A stretch of 64,000 nucleotides of DNA from Chrysomallon squamiferum. Its lineage: Eukaryota; Mollusca; Gastropoda; Neomphalida; Peltospiridae. The stretch covers positions 8,380,311-8,444,310 of the forward strand of contig CM022673.1 in NCBI GenBank assembly GCA_012295275.1, given 5' to 3'. Under the pieces are notes generated by a model, which saw only the letters and a program-made list of their open reading frames with translations, did no database searches and was not told where the DNA came from. Shown one piece after another: positions 40,432 to 52,835 of this stretch; the stretch's first letter is position 1, and each line of letters starts with the position of its first letter. The position numbers were made by a program, and so were the translations under genes.

Positions 40432-41396
40432 TTACGTACACCCGCATGAATGGACAACGAGGTTTGGCAGTTTAGCTGTTACTAAGTCATGGTTGTCGTT
40501 GAAGATCCAGACTGTTAGGTCAGACGTCTCCCTCGCCGAGCACCGCCGTATAACCGCGCGACCGTCGCCAGTTCCTCCACTCTTTCTTCTTTCCGTTCTT
40601 CGCCTGCTCTCGCCTCTCCTGGAAAGACGACTGCTTCTGCTCCGGGGTCGCTGCGACTCGCACGACCCGACACAGGTCGCAGCCGTGTAGCCGGCCGGCG
40701 ACACGATGTCGTCGTCAAGGTCCATGTCGCTAAACTCGACATACGACGACACTCTACAGCACGAATTCAGCGGCGACCTGCCCGCGAGAATGCCGACAGC
40801 AGCCTCGCTTTCGACCGAACCGCACGACGTCACGGCGACCGAGCGCCGGTGTCTGTTAGAGTCTTTCCAGCCTTGCTCGATCACAATGAACGGCCGATGC
40901 TTCGAGTGTTTCGCTGGAGGCGACAACCTCGCCGTTCCGCACCCTCTGCGTCGGTTCAGCTTTCCTTTGTGTTTGCTGAGTCCTTTCAAGAGAAGCTTCT
41001 TTTTCTTCCCCGTCTTGCGGCATTTCGTTTTCGGCCGGCGCGGGAATATAATTTGAGTTTTTCTATTACAGCGTTTGCACTCTACCCGCAAAACCATCAT
41101 CTGCTTCTGAGACGATTCTAAGTTTTTGAGTAAAGTTATGGGTAGACTAATTTTGTACCATTTCGTTTTCTGAACCTTTGTCCTTAACTCGGCTACTTTT
41201 GTGGACACTTTGTTTATAACGCTATAAATACGTATGCGGATCAGCTTCCCCTTTCGTCGCTTCCGTAACTGCCGGAAGTTTTTCTTCTTGTGTTTCTTTT
41301 CCTTCCTCCAGACGAGGATCCACAAGTCGGCTCTCGTTATTTCACTTTCGGACGTGTTTCTCCGTCGATTCAGTGGAAAGAGCAACAGATTCTTAC
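40432..41396 (-). CDS. Activin/inhibin-beta-like TGF-beta ligand (gene A), coding exon 2: prodomain and mature domain
   Basis: This exon encodes residues 97-417 and the TAA stop; with exon 1 the protein is 417 residues, the usual activin precursor length. Activin-type prodomain marks are the LW motif (121-122), LRTKVQKTKWYKISLPITL (167-185), the CKRC pair (C203, C206) and RPFIVI (264-269). A lysine/arginine-rich linker (about 208-262) precedes it. RHRR (278-281) is a canonical furin site, giving a mature chain S282-T417 (136 residues). Mature cysteines are C288, C309, C310, C338, C342, C382, C414 and C416. Spacings 310-338, 338-342 and 382-414 equal those of vertebrate activins, and PAGY(330-333) and CVGSC (338-342) are the family signature. 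Family members are secreted, disulfide-linked dimers that signal through type I/II serine kinase receptors. Odd features are Arg381 in place of the inter-chain cysteine, loss of both finger-1 tryptophans, and an Arg-rich 343-381 segment. The acceptor is TTACAG at 41,397-41,402. Membership in the activin subgroup is well supported; active signalling is not shown. Confidence 0.88.
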
Positions 41397-44300
41397 CTGT
41401 AATTAGTAAATAGCTTATTAACACTTATTCTTTTAAAATTAAACAATAACAGTAACAATTATAAAAAAAAAAAAATTACCCCGATTAATATAATAAAGCA
41501 GAAAATTACGCTTAAAAATAACTGAATAATAGCGACATCACTACGAAAAGAATGTACAGATTGTCAAATTTGACGTACTTGGTTTGCAACTTGTTTGTTC
41601 TGTCTTGAAAACTGTCTCATAAATTCAAAGGTACAGAAAAAGGGAGAAAGAAAGAGAGAGGAGGGAGTGAGAGAGATGTAGAGTAGGACAAATTAAAAGA
41701 TTAATGATAGAAAGCAAATAAGAACGCGCAAAGGAATCAGAAAATAAAAGGATGGATGGAGATAAAGAAAGAAGAGAGATGTAGATGGACAAAGTTCTAA
41801 ATTAATAAAATCGTAAAATCATGTTAAAAAAAAAAAAAAACAATAGAAAAAAAACAAACAAACGTACTTTTACCGTACAGATTACCTTGGTCTACTTTTG
41901 GTTGCACTCTACTTTCAACATCAGAATACACATTTTCTTTATTTAAAAGCTTTTACAAAAGAGCAATAAAAAACAAACAACAGAACTAAAAACTTAGTAG
42001 CCACTTTCAGAAGCTTTTGTAAAAGCACTTTACCGTTTTACAGCCCCCCCCAAAAAAAACATCTCCTAATTTTTATTATTTGTCTCAAATATTTAATGAC
42101 AACAGAAACACGTTAACGGAAAGAACCAAAAATTATTACGTTTGCAATCGTAAAAACAACGAAAACTGTACTTTTACTTGTGCAATTAGCAAGTTCTGGT
42201 GCACTTTCTAATTGCTGCATACGTTTAACGTGATCGTTCATTGTTCACTCGCGCACGTAACGGTTTTTGACATTTATCGAACAGTTCTGCCTCGTGTTCT
42301 CTACACATCTACTCGGCGCCAGAGAGCTTCATCTTCGCGCTTATCTTAGACTGTGAGTCACCGCCGACCTGTTATCGTGACTTCGGCTATGGGACCTCTA
42401 GAGAACCACTAATGCTCTTCAGCATCACAGTTGTCTCCCCTAAGCCCCAGTGCCATATTTTTCTTTCCGAACTGGTGACTCATGTATTTATCGACTGGTC
42501 AGTCCGACCGAAAAGAAATCATCTAAGGGCTAAAGTGGAGCGATTTAACGATTACCGCCATGAAAATGGATGAATATGAAAATACCTATTTCGGCTTATC
42601 CATCATTCAGCATTATTCCGATTATTTGTTACAAACATTTTTGGCTTTTTTTTTTTTTTTTTTTTTTTTTGAAAATGCTATTGAGCGTCACATATTTTAC
42701 TGTCTGTCTGCATAATAAATCTACAACTATCTATCTAGCTGTCTGATAGATATGTCAGTCTATCTGTGTGTCTGCACACGGTATCTAACTGCTTTATATG
42801 TCTCTATGTACGTACGTACGTACGTATGTATGTATGTATATATGCATGTATGTATGTATGTATGTATGTATGTATGTATGTATGTATGTAGGTAATGATG
42901 TAGGTATATGATGTATATGTATATATATGTGTGTGTATTTATTATTGTATGTATGTATGTATGTGTGTGTGTCTATGTACGTGTGTACGTGTATACGTGT
43001 GTATTTGTGTACATGTCTATGTGTAAAAAAATAAAGGCGTGGATATTCTAAGCAGCTTCACTTTAAACCAAACATGTTAATCTCATGCATTCGAGAACTA
43101 TGGAAGAAATATTTCGAGAAAGGTTAAACTTATAAAAGAAGTCGTATGTGGACGAGTGAATGAGAAAATAGCAATATTCTCCGTCTATGACAAACAAAGT
43201 TTAAAGTAATGAAAAAAAGTGGCGGGGGAAGGAAAAATCGAAAGCCATTCTATTTTCAACCTATGTTCTGATTGCACAGTACAAAAATTAACGTTCTTTT
43301 CAAACTTTTATGGAAACAGTTTAAATAAGGAAACGGCGACGGTCTTAAGCTAAGCCAATCTCGTTCTCGTCACAGATTGAAATGTCCAGAGCTAATCTTG
43401 GCGCGACTTTGTTCGTGTTGAGTAAATGAACAATCCCTCTGGACAGATCGATAACTAATTACCTTTATGATAGCTGGACAATGGATATACTTGTATATAC
43501 TACACTAAAGATGGAAAGGATATGGTTTTAATCTGGAGTAGCGACTCTGGTGGGGGAACACAGTACATGTTTGGGAAGGTGTAGGCTTATGAACTGGAGA
43601 TAACGCTGGGATGCAAACAGACCAGGTATCGAGCACGATGGATTAAAGACTGAATAAATTAAATGGAACATTTTATCATTAAAAGGAAGGAATGTAAGGA
43701 AAAGTTCAGGCCTTAACGCATCTTCTCTTTTCTAAGTGTTTGCGAAATTTCATGCATAACCATACGTTAACTAATATAATAACCAACACTTTTCTACTTG
43801 TCTCAGTAATAAGTAAATTTTATCTAATTAACTTTTTGTTTATCACGTTATGAGGTATTTGCTAGAACTCCCCAAAACGTTTATATATATATATATATAC
43901 ATATAAGCTTCAATTTTCAAAAATTCTATTTAAAAAAATATTTTAAAATTACTTTTTCTTTCAAAATACACAAACAAAGAATCGTATCCTTCATTGATTC
44001 TCTTCACAGTTGTAGCTTAGAGTCCTCCATGTCGTAAAATATTCTAGTGACAAACTGTATAGTCATCATTTTTACAGAATAACGCATCTGGCTGTAACCC
44101 ATGTGATAAACGACTTTATTTTTCTATTGCCCTTCTAAATCAGGGTCTTTATATGACTGTGCACAGGGCACAATTACTAGTCCATAAAACTACGGTGCTA
44201 ATTTTAGATATAAATTAGGTATGAATGACTATTTGCAGATACGTGAGCGCATTAAATTCTATTTTGGGCAATCCGCTTCAGCTACACTATGTAAATGAAT

Positions 44301-46256
44301 GTGTTAGTCTACAGACAGGTTTGAAGTCTTCAGTACAGTATCAGTTTAAAGAAGATATGTGTAAGTGTATCAGAGCATTGTTTTCTCGGTTATTTACAAC
44401 ATCCTGGAAATGATAACATGTACAGAAAGACAATGCAGCAAATGTGAACCAGCAGGTCAACATGTAAATACCTGAACTATCACTGGCGATTAGCAATTCA
44501 AATTAATGCTATTTGCAATCTTTAGCCTGAAACAACGCAAACAGTAATGTGATTTAAGTGAATCACTATGAATATAATCATTTTATATGCCATTAAAACA
44601 TTTGAATATTTTGCCTGCCTCTCTCTATTAAAGAGTGTCATATGAAACTGGTGCATGTCCTGTGTTGGCCTTTTTCACTGACCTTTGCATTCTGAGCACT
44701 GAAACACAGGCAAGATTTCCACTAGCAACAAAATCGATGTCATGGCCTCTGGCTCAGAACTGTGCCAAAGCTGTACAATGAGGGAAACGTGTAGCAAAAC
44801 TTGACAGCTTGCAGTTTTGCACAGCGATTTGTTTTTCTAGCTTTTAATTCTTTAAACCATGTTGCAGAAATTCCACGATTTAAAAACAAAATCATATGAG
44901 AATACGAACTACTTTATCTAATTACACAACCACTTTTCTTTCTTGTATTTTAACGAATGTATGAGTTAACTATGTAAAAGTGCAAATGGCTCTGAAAACG
45001 AAAAAGTATGACAATCAATTTTTTTTTAATCTTTATTTTTTTATTATTTTAATTTTGTTTTTAGTTTATAGTCTTGTAAGTTGAAGAATGAGAGAGTTGA
45101 TGATATTGAAGTGGTCTAAATGAACACAGACTTGCTATGGTGTAGTTGTTAGAACACTGTTATCACGTACTGCACGCTATTATTATGATTATGACAGGTT
45201 ATTTTGTTTCTACATCTCTACTCTTCGTCAAGGATAGGAGCTTTTCATTTCCTTACATGTCGAATGTAAATTAAATACATCGTTCTTTCTCTTCTCTTCT
45301 CTCACTCTCTTTTCTTTTTTATCTTTCTATCTTTATGTTTCAATAACACGCATATTGCATTTATTACATTTAATAACATTATTAACAATAGATAAAACTA
45401 GAAATCAAATTCTAGACATCATAATGACACGAACACTTGATATTGACGTTTAAGGGTTAAAACTAGTTTTGATTTCGCTATATACACTGATATAATGTTA
45501 CCTCTATGTTAAAATGTATGTCATACACATACGAAACAATGACACGTTGTTCTGTAATGTTTCTTAAACCAGGTCAAGGATTCATTATTAGCATAATGGG
45601 GATTTCCTGGGATTTCGTTCATTTCATTTCATTACCTGACTATTTTCGTATTTATCTTTTGGGATGAATGTATCTTCGTTTTAGACAGACTTAATTTGTA
45701 TAACTGTTCTGGTAATAGCGTTATTCGAAAACGATCACTCAGAACAATGACTTCAGTCTCGTTGAAAAATTCATGGAACTGCTCTGTTGAGAGTATGGGA
45801 TATACTCGTGTTGCAAGCAATGAATTATACTGTAATTAGCTGAATTGTCATTTCACTTCAAGTCTTTGAATATAACGATATAAACTGGCTTGGAAATACT
45901 GTTTGGCTCCGTGTTGCTGTATGAGGGGGAAAAGAGACAGAATGATAGAGCTAATGAGAAATAGAGAGAAATGAGTAAATAGGACGCTCAGACAGAAGAA
46001 AAAACAGTAAGAGAGAGAGAGAGGGGGGAAATTTACAGACAGACAGAATAAATGTGAACAGATAAAAGGAAAAAGAAAAAAAAAGAGAAACATTGCTGTG
46101 TTAAAAAAAAAAAAACGAAAAAAAAAAAAAAAAAAAAGATTTTTAATTCTAAAATTTTCCTACGAGGGCTTAGATCTAATGCATATTAAACATAAATTAA
46201 GAAGAAGCATTAAAAAACAACCAAATTCGCACAAACATGAATCACGATCACTATAC
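41397..46256 (-). other. Intron of gene A (phase 1, about 4.86 kb)
   Basis: The borders on the minus strand are GTATAG at the 5' end and TTTACTAATTACAG at the 3' end. The intron interrupts the codon for Gly97, at the same prodomain position and phase as intron 1 of gene B. It contains a poly-T run (about 42,644-42,671), a (TATG)n tract with CGTA variants (about 42,806-42,965) and a few moderately GC-balanced unique stretches (about 42,180-42,560, 43,320-43,460 and 44,630-44,840). No additional exon was recognised in it. Confidence 0.75.
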
Positions 46257-46545
46257 CTCTCCCCTCCGACAAAACAAACAGCGACGCTTGGGTGGGACGG
46301 GAATGTTGTGGTACCGGGAGTGGCTCCGGAGTCTGACTTCCGGTCGGGGTGTCTCCGCGATGCTTGTTGATCTCGCGCTGTATTTTGTCTTTGAGTCTGC
46401 GAATGTGGAACTGCTGGAGCAGCGTGATGTTCTGCTGAATCCCAGGAGCGAAGGAAATGTTGGATTCGGTTTCCGTGTTGAGAAGCGCCAACACAAAACA
46501 CCAGATGCATGTAATGAGGTGATGTCGGTTCTGTCTGATGCCCAT
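46257..46545 (-). CDS. Activin/inhibin-beta-like TGF-beta ligand (gene A), coding exon 1
   Basis: This is the 5' coding exon of a secreted TGF-beta superfamily ligand. It encodes residues 1-96 plus the first base of codon 97. The start ATG is followed by a short polar n-region and a hydrophobic core (about residues 10-22, LITCIWCFVLALL), read as a signal peptide. An amphipathic stretch follows (about 40-62, with LLQQF.IRRLKDKIQREI), which matches the first prodomain helix of activins. The exon ends in AGAG|GTATAG, a phase-1 donor. Joining it to the acceptor at 41,397 restores the frame as ...LSEGR-G-KNLLLF. The CxxC pair that opens most activin prodomains, and is present in the neighbouring gene B, is missing here. 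A polypyrimidine-CAG just upstream on the minus strand (near 46,600) could mark an acceptor after a 5'-UTR exon. No TATA box was seen. The signal peptide, the helix and the phase match are direct; secretion is family knowledge. Confidence 0.82.
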
Positions 46546-46629
46546 AGCAGATCAAGTGTCACCCTTGTAGCTGCCAGGCCTCCACTACGTCAAAAGATCT
46601 GGCGAAAGAAAACGTCATGTGTGACATAA

Positions 46630-47276
46630 TCCATGTACAGTTTTCGTTGCAATAAGACACATTATTATCATAACAAAACGCAAGATTAGCAAAGCGAAAA
46701 ATGTTTATGCAAGCACTAATCCTGTGTGAGATTAAATTTGAAAATTGATTTTTTTGTTAAAAGCTTTTGGATGATATGATAAATTTACTTCGTGTTAGTT
46801 AAACAATCCTGTTAATAGGAAATGACAATAATAATGCTCAAACGAATTGGTTTTAAAACAAGGCAGAAATTTAATCATCATCATCGTTAGCATCATCATT
46901 ATCACCATAATATTAATATTATTGTAATGGTTGTTGATGTAGTTGTTGTTATGGTTGTTATTACTGGAAACGTTTTTTCTTTGAGGCTAGTGTCTTATGA
47001 GGGATCTACCAAAGGCCATGTAAATAAAAGTGCCATTGTTATTTTATCGAAAAGAAAATATTTAATTACTTACAAGTTAACCAAAGTTGATTGCAAGGAT
47101 GGATGGATGGATGAATGAATGTTTGGATGGATGGATGGATGAATGTATGGATGGATGGATCGGTAAGTAGATAGATAGATAGACTGACAGACCGACATAC
47201 AGACAGATAGATACATTTAAAAAAATGGATAGATGGATGGACAAATAGATAGATAGATAGATAGATAGATAGACAC

Positions 47277-47345
<69 letters not shown>

Positions 47346-47960
47346 CAGATAGATTAGATAGATATATTATATAATGTAATTAAGTACATAACCTAGTAGA
47401 TAAATGTTTGACAGTTTTTCCACAAGACATAATGTGCAAAAGTGAATACTCCTCAGGAAAAACGTTTCGTCTTTGAAAACTATAATTATTTCGACTATTG
47501 TCGGAAATCATCGCCACTTTACGTCAAAAGACACGAAGTCTGATTCAGCAGAGACGTCATAAATAAGCGCAGTCTCGCTCGACCCAGACGCTTGTCAAAA
47601 CAACATTAGAGTCTTGATCGACCGAGACCAGAATCGAGTTACCCCTCTATAAATCGTGATCCACCGAAACGAATTTGCAACATTTCACAGATATTGGAGA
47701 AGTATTTCAAAAATGTCCACATTTGCTAGATTGATTTGTTACCTTTATAACAGAATAACGAACTGCAATTTGCTAAAAGTAAAAATCTTGTTCCGCTGTT
47801 ACCGCGAAGTCTGAAGCATTGTGATTATGCCGTGGAACAAGTCATGCCGTCTATTTCATAATGAAACTAATTCCATCGTGAAAGTTGCAGCCTCCCCAGG
47901 AAAGTAGCTATTTGCGGCCACAAATATATAAAATAAAAACATACAGCATCACTGGTTTAG
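46630..47960. other. 5' flank of gene A
   Basis: No exon is supported. It includes AT-rich sequence, (GGAT)n/(GATA)n tracts and a more GC-balanced segment at about 47,500-47,700 with CGACC/GACC repeats and a minus-strand TTTATAG. This segment could be regulatory for gene A, which starts about 1 kb away on the minus strand. That is inference from position only. Confidence 0.35.
47096..47365. repeat. (GGAT)n and (GATA)n compound microsatellite
   Basis: GGAT/GAAT units (47,096-47,160) are followed by GATA/GACA units to 47,365, the last about 90 nt near perfect. Confidence 0.95.
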
Positions 47961-47967
47961 AGACACT

Positions 47968-48075
47968 GAAGAAGAAGAAGAAGAAGAAGAAGAAGAAGAA
48001 GAAGAAGAAGAAGAAGAAGAAGAAGAAGAAGAAAAAGAAGAAGAAGAAGAAGAAGAAGAAGAAGAAGAAGAAGAA
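47968..48075. repeat. (GAA)n microsatellite, about 35 units
   Basis: The tract is uninterrupted GAA except for one GAAAAA at about 48,031. Long GAA/TTC tracts can form triplex (H-DNA) structures. It lies about 1.4 kb upstream of the gene A start codon. Confidence 0.95.
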
Positions 48076-48130
48076 AAATGCAGGAAGAAAAGATAATGTA
48101 CTGAAAAAAGATTTTGGTTTTAAAAACGCT

Positions 48131-48163
48131 AATAAATAAATAAATAAATAAATAAATAAATAT
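48131..48163. repeat. (AAAT)n microsatellite
   Basis: About eight AAAT units 60 bp beyond the GAA tract. Confidence 0.9.
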
Positions 48164-48199
48164 TAGACTGCCGTTCTCTCAACTTACCTCACCGGTGCT

Positions 48200-51100
48200 A
48201 TTACATTCTTTGTCTCACATATCGAATTATTTAAACACGCTATTCATTATTTAAAAAACAAAACTGTTCATCGCCAATTTTCAATTATGTTATTACGTGG
48301 CCTAAATGTTCTGCCGTAGATATCATCTGAAAACTATGTAATCTGTGCCATCAGCCTTAATAGCGATGAATTATTATTACACGTGATGACAGTTTGATGC
48401 ATTTTCTGTAATCTAGCACGCGGACACACGGGCAGACAAATGCTTGGTACTTCTACTCTCAAAACCTGGCGATCGATACCGAATCAAAAAGCAAAGACTG
48501 CAGTTTCAGTTTTTCTGTTAAGGCGAAATTACGTCTAAAAGTAACTAAGAGACAAAGTGTTTTACACCTACAGCGTTCACAGAGGAAAGAAAGGAATAAG
48601 AAACAATGCGAGCAAAAAATAGAGAGAAGTGGATCAGAAAGGCAGAGAAAATGAAAGAAGAAAATATAACTTAAACAAAAAAAGAAAAAAAAAAAAATTG
48701 GACACGCAAATTTGAAAACAAACTGGAAGAGAAGATGATTATAAATAACTAAATAGATTATATATACATGTAGACGTGAAGAATTTTTTTTTTCTGTGAT
48801 ACTAAATTTCTTGAAAATCTTTTGAAACAAAGGAATATATATGTCTTAAAAATAAAACAAACTAATAATTATACGTTACCTAATTCGTTATACTATCTCT
48901 CTGTGCTTTCCTCCCCTCGAAATAAAACATCAGTGAATAACAAAAAGACAGCATGTTTTTTTTTTTCTTGTTTTTTTTTCGTCAAGGAACAAAATTGAGA
49001 CGTGAAATCCACGTTTCCCCGAAGACTAGTCCACTCGACAACTTTATAAGGAACTATAATTTTCTAACCTTATGTCTGTTATAACTATACAACAGAGAAG
49101 GCTTTTGCATAACCTTGTATCCACACCCACGCACTTTGCTAGGCCAATCTTCAAAGTCCCACACATTGCAGCCATTCAAAACAATCCGCGGATTCCCAGG
49201 TCGAAATTAAACGCCCATGAATGGCAGCATAATCTTGGAGATCATTAGAATATATGATCACAATACAAGAATGAATGGCACACGATAGATGCTACTGATA
49301 TACGAATTATTTATCTTATCCTTTTATCTTCAGAAGAATGGTACCTCTCAAAAATGAAGAATAAAAGACTTCCGTGCATACATTTCGGTTTTTTTTTAAA
49401 GAACATTTCTCTTATTTTCCATATCTGTCTTTCTCTTGTTCGTTATGGCCTTCTAACCAGTTTGTATTTGGTTTTAAAATATCAGCGAAAAAACATATAA
49501 ATTATTTTTTTTCCCTTCAGACGCATAGACTGAACATGTTTTTTTTTAAGCAGTGTTAGACAACAATTGTTCTTTTAGAACTGACAATGAAAATACCCAA
49601 GTCTCTTACAAATCTTTGTTTAAAATATTTCTGAGTATAACTCAGCCTTACTGTATGTATAAGATATACAATATTTATTACCTTTCGATTTAACAGTTCA
49701 GAAGTTAATTAAGAAAGGATATTTTTTCATGATTTTGAGCTTTCTTAGGAAACAAAAATAAATAAACAATAAATAAATAAACAAAAATAAAAATAATAAA
49801 TTTAAATATTTCCTTATGTAAAGTTTACCTTCTTACAATTGTATATTTTTACTTCAATGATTATACAAAGTCTTTAAAACGTTCTTGTATATTACTTTGT
49901 TTTAAATTTTAAAACGAAATAGTTGTAGAACAAAACAAACACTGAATTCCTCTTGCAGCTGATAACAATACCAAAGTCAAATGAAGCATTAACAGTTTAC
50001 CTTAATCATTTTATTGCCTATATCTCATGTTTGTTCTTTGCAGTGACATAGCAATGCGGATATCGTGACTCATTGTAAAGACATTATGGACGTCCTTTCC
50101 ATTTGTAAAAAAGCTGACATCTGAATATTGTGTCAGTTTGCGAAAAGATGGTTTGTAGTCTGAATAGCTTGAGACAGTTTGTAAATAAATATTCCATGGT
50201 TAGCCTGATTATTTTAGAACGATATCGATTTCATTATCTTCTTCACTAAAATCCTGGTATTTCTGGTACGAATATATTAATAAAGAGACACATGTAGTGG
50301 ATTCTGTTTTTGTAAAAGTAAACGGATTCAGAACTTATTTCAAGACATTATTTTAATTATCCTGATTACTTATACAAAAATAGATTACGGATTTACTGAA
50401 TTTTCAAAGTCCTGCCTGTATTTTTCAAAAGATCCTGTTTAAAAAGATAAGAAATTATGGATTTTTTGCTTATTTATTTATTTTTTTTAGTCATGATTCT
50501 CTAATTATTTTGTAAAATAAAGGTCTTTAATTAATTAATAGACTCACAAACACAGAAACTAAGAATAAACAAAATGAAAGCAAGAAAACCATATTTAAAC
50601 GATCTGAAACAAATGCAGAAAGTTGTTTAGAAATAAAATAGTGATATTACAGGTACCAAATCTTTTATCCGTGAAACATGCGGTAGAAAATGATTTGGAT
50701 TTCTTCAGCAATGATTACATATACTTAACACATAAAATAAACAATGAAACAACATATAACAGATATCTAAACCCTCAGTACGAGCTTTTCGTGAATTACA
50801 TAACAGATCGCTTCTAGTCTGATATACTGGTAAGAATGCAAAACAACCTATCGGTTTATTATAACAGAACACGTGTGTATGCAAATCAAATACCCATAAT
50901 CAAATGAAAAAAAAAAAAAAAAAAAAAAAAATGAGTTTTATACTTTCAAAGATCCAAGTGTGAAGATAAATAGTGAACACAATGAATGGAAATAAATCTT
51001 TCTTTCTTAGAGAGCAAGCTGCGGAGCTCTAAATTAAATTAGGAAATTACCTCGAAAGAAATAATTTATTTCCTTTTGGCGACACGTTATGTGTGAATGT

Positions 51101-51580
51101 CATTTAGTGAAGCACCGAGCCACCTTCCGCCCCCGCGCGGACCCACACTGGTGAAATGACACATGGACTGCAAAGAGGATCGATATATCGGTTGACAGGC
51201 AAGGATAATCGATGCCACACGGCAATTTTACTATGTCAGTTTGTCAACATCGTAATGGCACCAGAAGCAAAGAAAAAGGAAAAGATTTGTTTTAACTAGA
51301 CTCCAGTAAACTGCATAATCTGGAGAGAGAAAGAAATGAAGATGGGAGGAAGTTATAAAGAACAAAATAAAATAACAACGGGTGGATGGGGGAAAGGGGG
51401 AAAATGAGAGAAAGAAAGAAAGAAAAAAGTTAGATAGGCTGAGAAATTAAAGAGATAAAAAGAAATAATGTTATTTAGAAAATCGGAATGTGTAGAAAAA
51501 GATATATATTGTGACGCATTTGAAACGTATTTTAATGCACAGTTTTATGTTTTCATGCTTGTTATTAAAGACTACGGGCG
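48200..51580. other. Non-coding AT-rich stretch
   Basis: No gene is supported. Only short A/T runs (48,690-48,700 and about 50,907-50,931) and ordinary unique sequence were seen. Confidence 0.6.
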
Positions 51581-51583
51581 GGG

Positions 51584-51585
<2 letters not shown>

Positions 51586-51651
<66 letters not shown>
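51586..51651. repeat. (GA)n microsatellite
   Basis: About 33 GA units preceded by GGGCGGGGGG. Confidence 0.95.
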
Positions 51652-51654
<3 letters not shown>

Positions 51655-51871
51655 CGGGAATGCTATTATTTTTCACTTTTTTATTAACAGCAAGGATCTT
51701 TAAAGGCATTTTCTCATAGACAGGAAAATAAACACGTAGTAATTGGAAGGACTGATCAACTGATAATTTTCGCCTCACCCCTTTAAGAATGTGTCAGACA
51801 AACTATGAGAAAGCAAAAGAATGAGTAAGTGCGATTAAAATAAATAAATAATCTAATGTATGTATGCAGAT

Positions 51872-51873
<2 letters not shown>

Positions 51874-51917
<44 letters not shown>
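51874..51917. repeat. (CA)n microsatellite
   Basis: About 21 perfect CA units. Confidence 0.95.
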
Positions 51918-51918
<1 letters not shown>

Positions 51919-52114
51919 GAAATAAAAAAGGAAAAGAAAAAGAAATAACCTAGCAGATGAATAATGGAATAAAATATGATAATCACCTACTTATAACATT
52001 AAATTCCTGGTATATAATCTTTTGTTTGTGTTAGTCTATCAGATAATCAGTTAGAGAAACTAGAGTTTAAAACAGAAATTCATTTCTTTCATTAAATTTT
52101 ACTGCTATCCGGTA

Positions 52115-52185
52115 TCTGGATCAGATCTCACTATTTACGGGGTTAAAAGCGACGAGCTTAACCTTTACTCAACGAGCTATTACGG
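52115..52185 (-). mobile_element. Possible tRNA-derived SINE head
   Basis: Minus-strand TAGCTCGTTGAGT (52,167-52,179) resembles an A box, followed by an anticodon-arm-like TCGCTTTTAACCCCG and AGATCTGATCC (52,118-52,128) as a B-box-like element. The spacing is right for a tRNA, but the arms pair poorly, so it is a relic and not a tRNA gene. Confidence 0.45.
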
Positions 52186-52707
52186 ATAATAACAAATAGA
52201 CAACTTTACCAGCCATTAAATAGAAGAGGGTTTCGTTGAAGCGCACGGATAACTTGAGGCAGTTATCTGACTTCTTAATTTAAAAAAATATGCAGAGATG
52301 TGAAGCAAATGTCCGTTTATTCGAAGATCGAACGGTGTTTGTTAAAAGAAGAGCAAAATGAAAAAGGTAAAAAAAAAATCCACGGAAATTAATTTGCATT
52401 TCCAGCAGTCTACATTGATAATTCTTTTTAATTACCATTATTAGTTGTTTGTTGTTGGGTGTGTTTGTTTTTTTTTCTTGTTCTTTTTGTTTTTTGTTTA
52501 TTTGTTTGTTTTATTATTTTTAAAATTTATTTAAAGTTTTTGTTTTTTTAAATTTTTAAAATTTTAAAATTATTTTTAAATTTTTATTTAAAATTTAAAA
52601 TTATTTTATCGTTTCTGTTTTTTTTTTTTTTTTTTATATTATATTATATTTATATATATATATATAAAAAAAAAAACCCATTAACTTCGTTTCTTTTTGC
52701 AGTAAAT

Positions 52708-52835
52708 AATTGCAGATAGTGACAAAGTTAAGAAACAGCTATGATCTCTTATCTTTCTGTGAGGTTGTTACAGAGAATCAGGACTGGGTCTACTTCAGCT
52801 GTTAACGAGTGGGTTGAGTAGGGGGATAAGTGTTT
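52708..52835 (+). repeat. Inverted repeat, left arm (about 128 bp)
   Basis: The arm begins TTGCAGATAGTGACAAAGTT and ends GGGATAAGTGTTT. It is repeated in reverse complement at 53,892-54,022 with roughly ten differences, about 90% identity by eye. The break of similarity at both ends is sharp. Confidence 0.85.

Noticed and set aside
52115-52185. Possible functional tRNA gene.
   Set aside because: Box-like motifs are present but the acceptor and T arms do not pair, so it is treated as a SINE relic.
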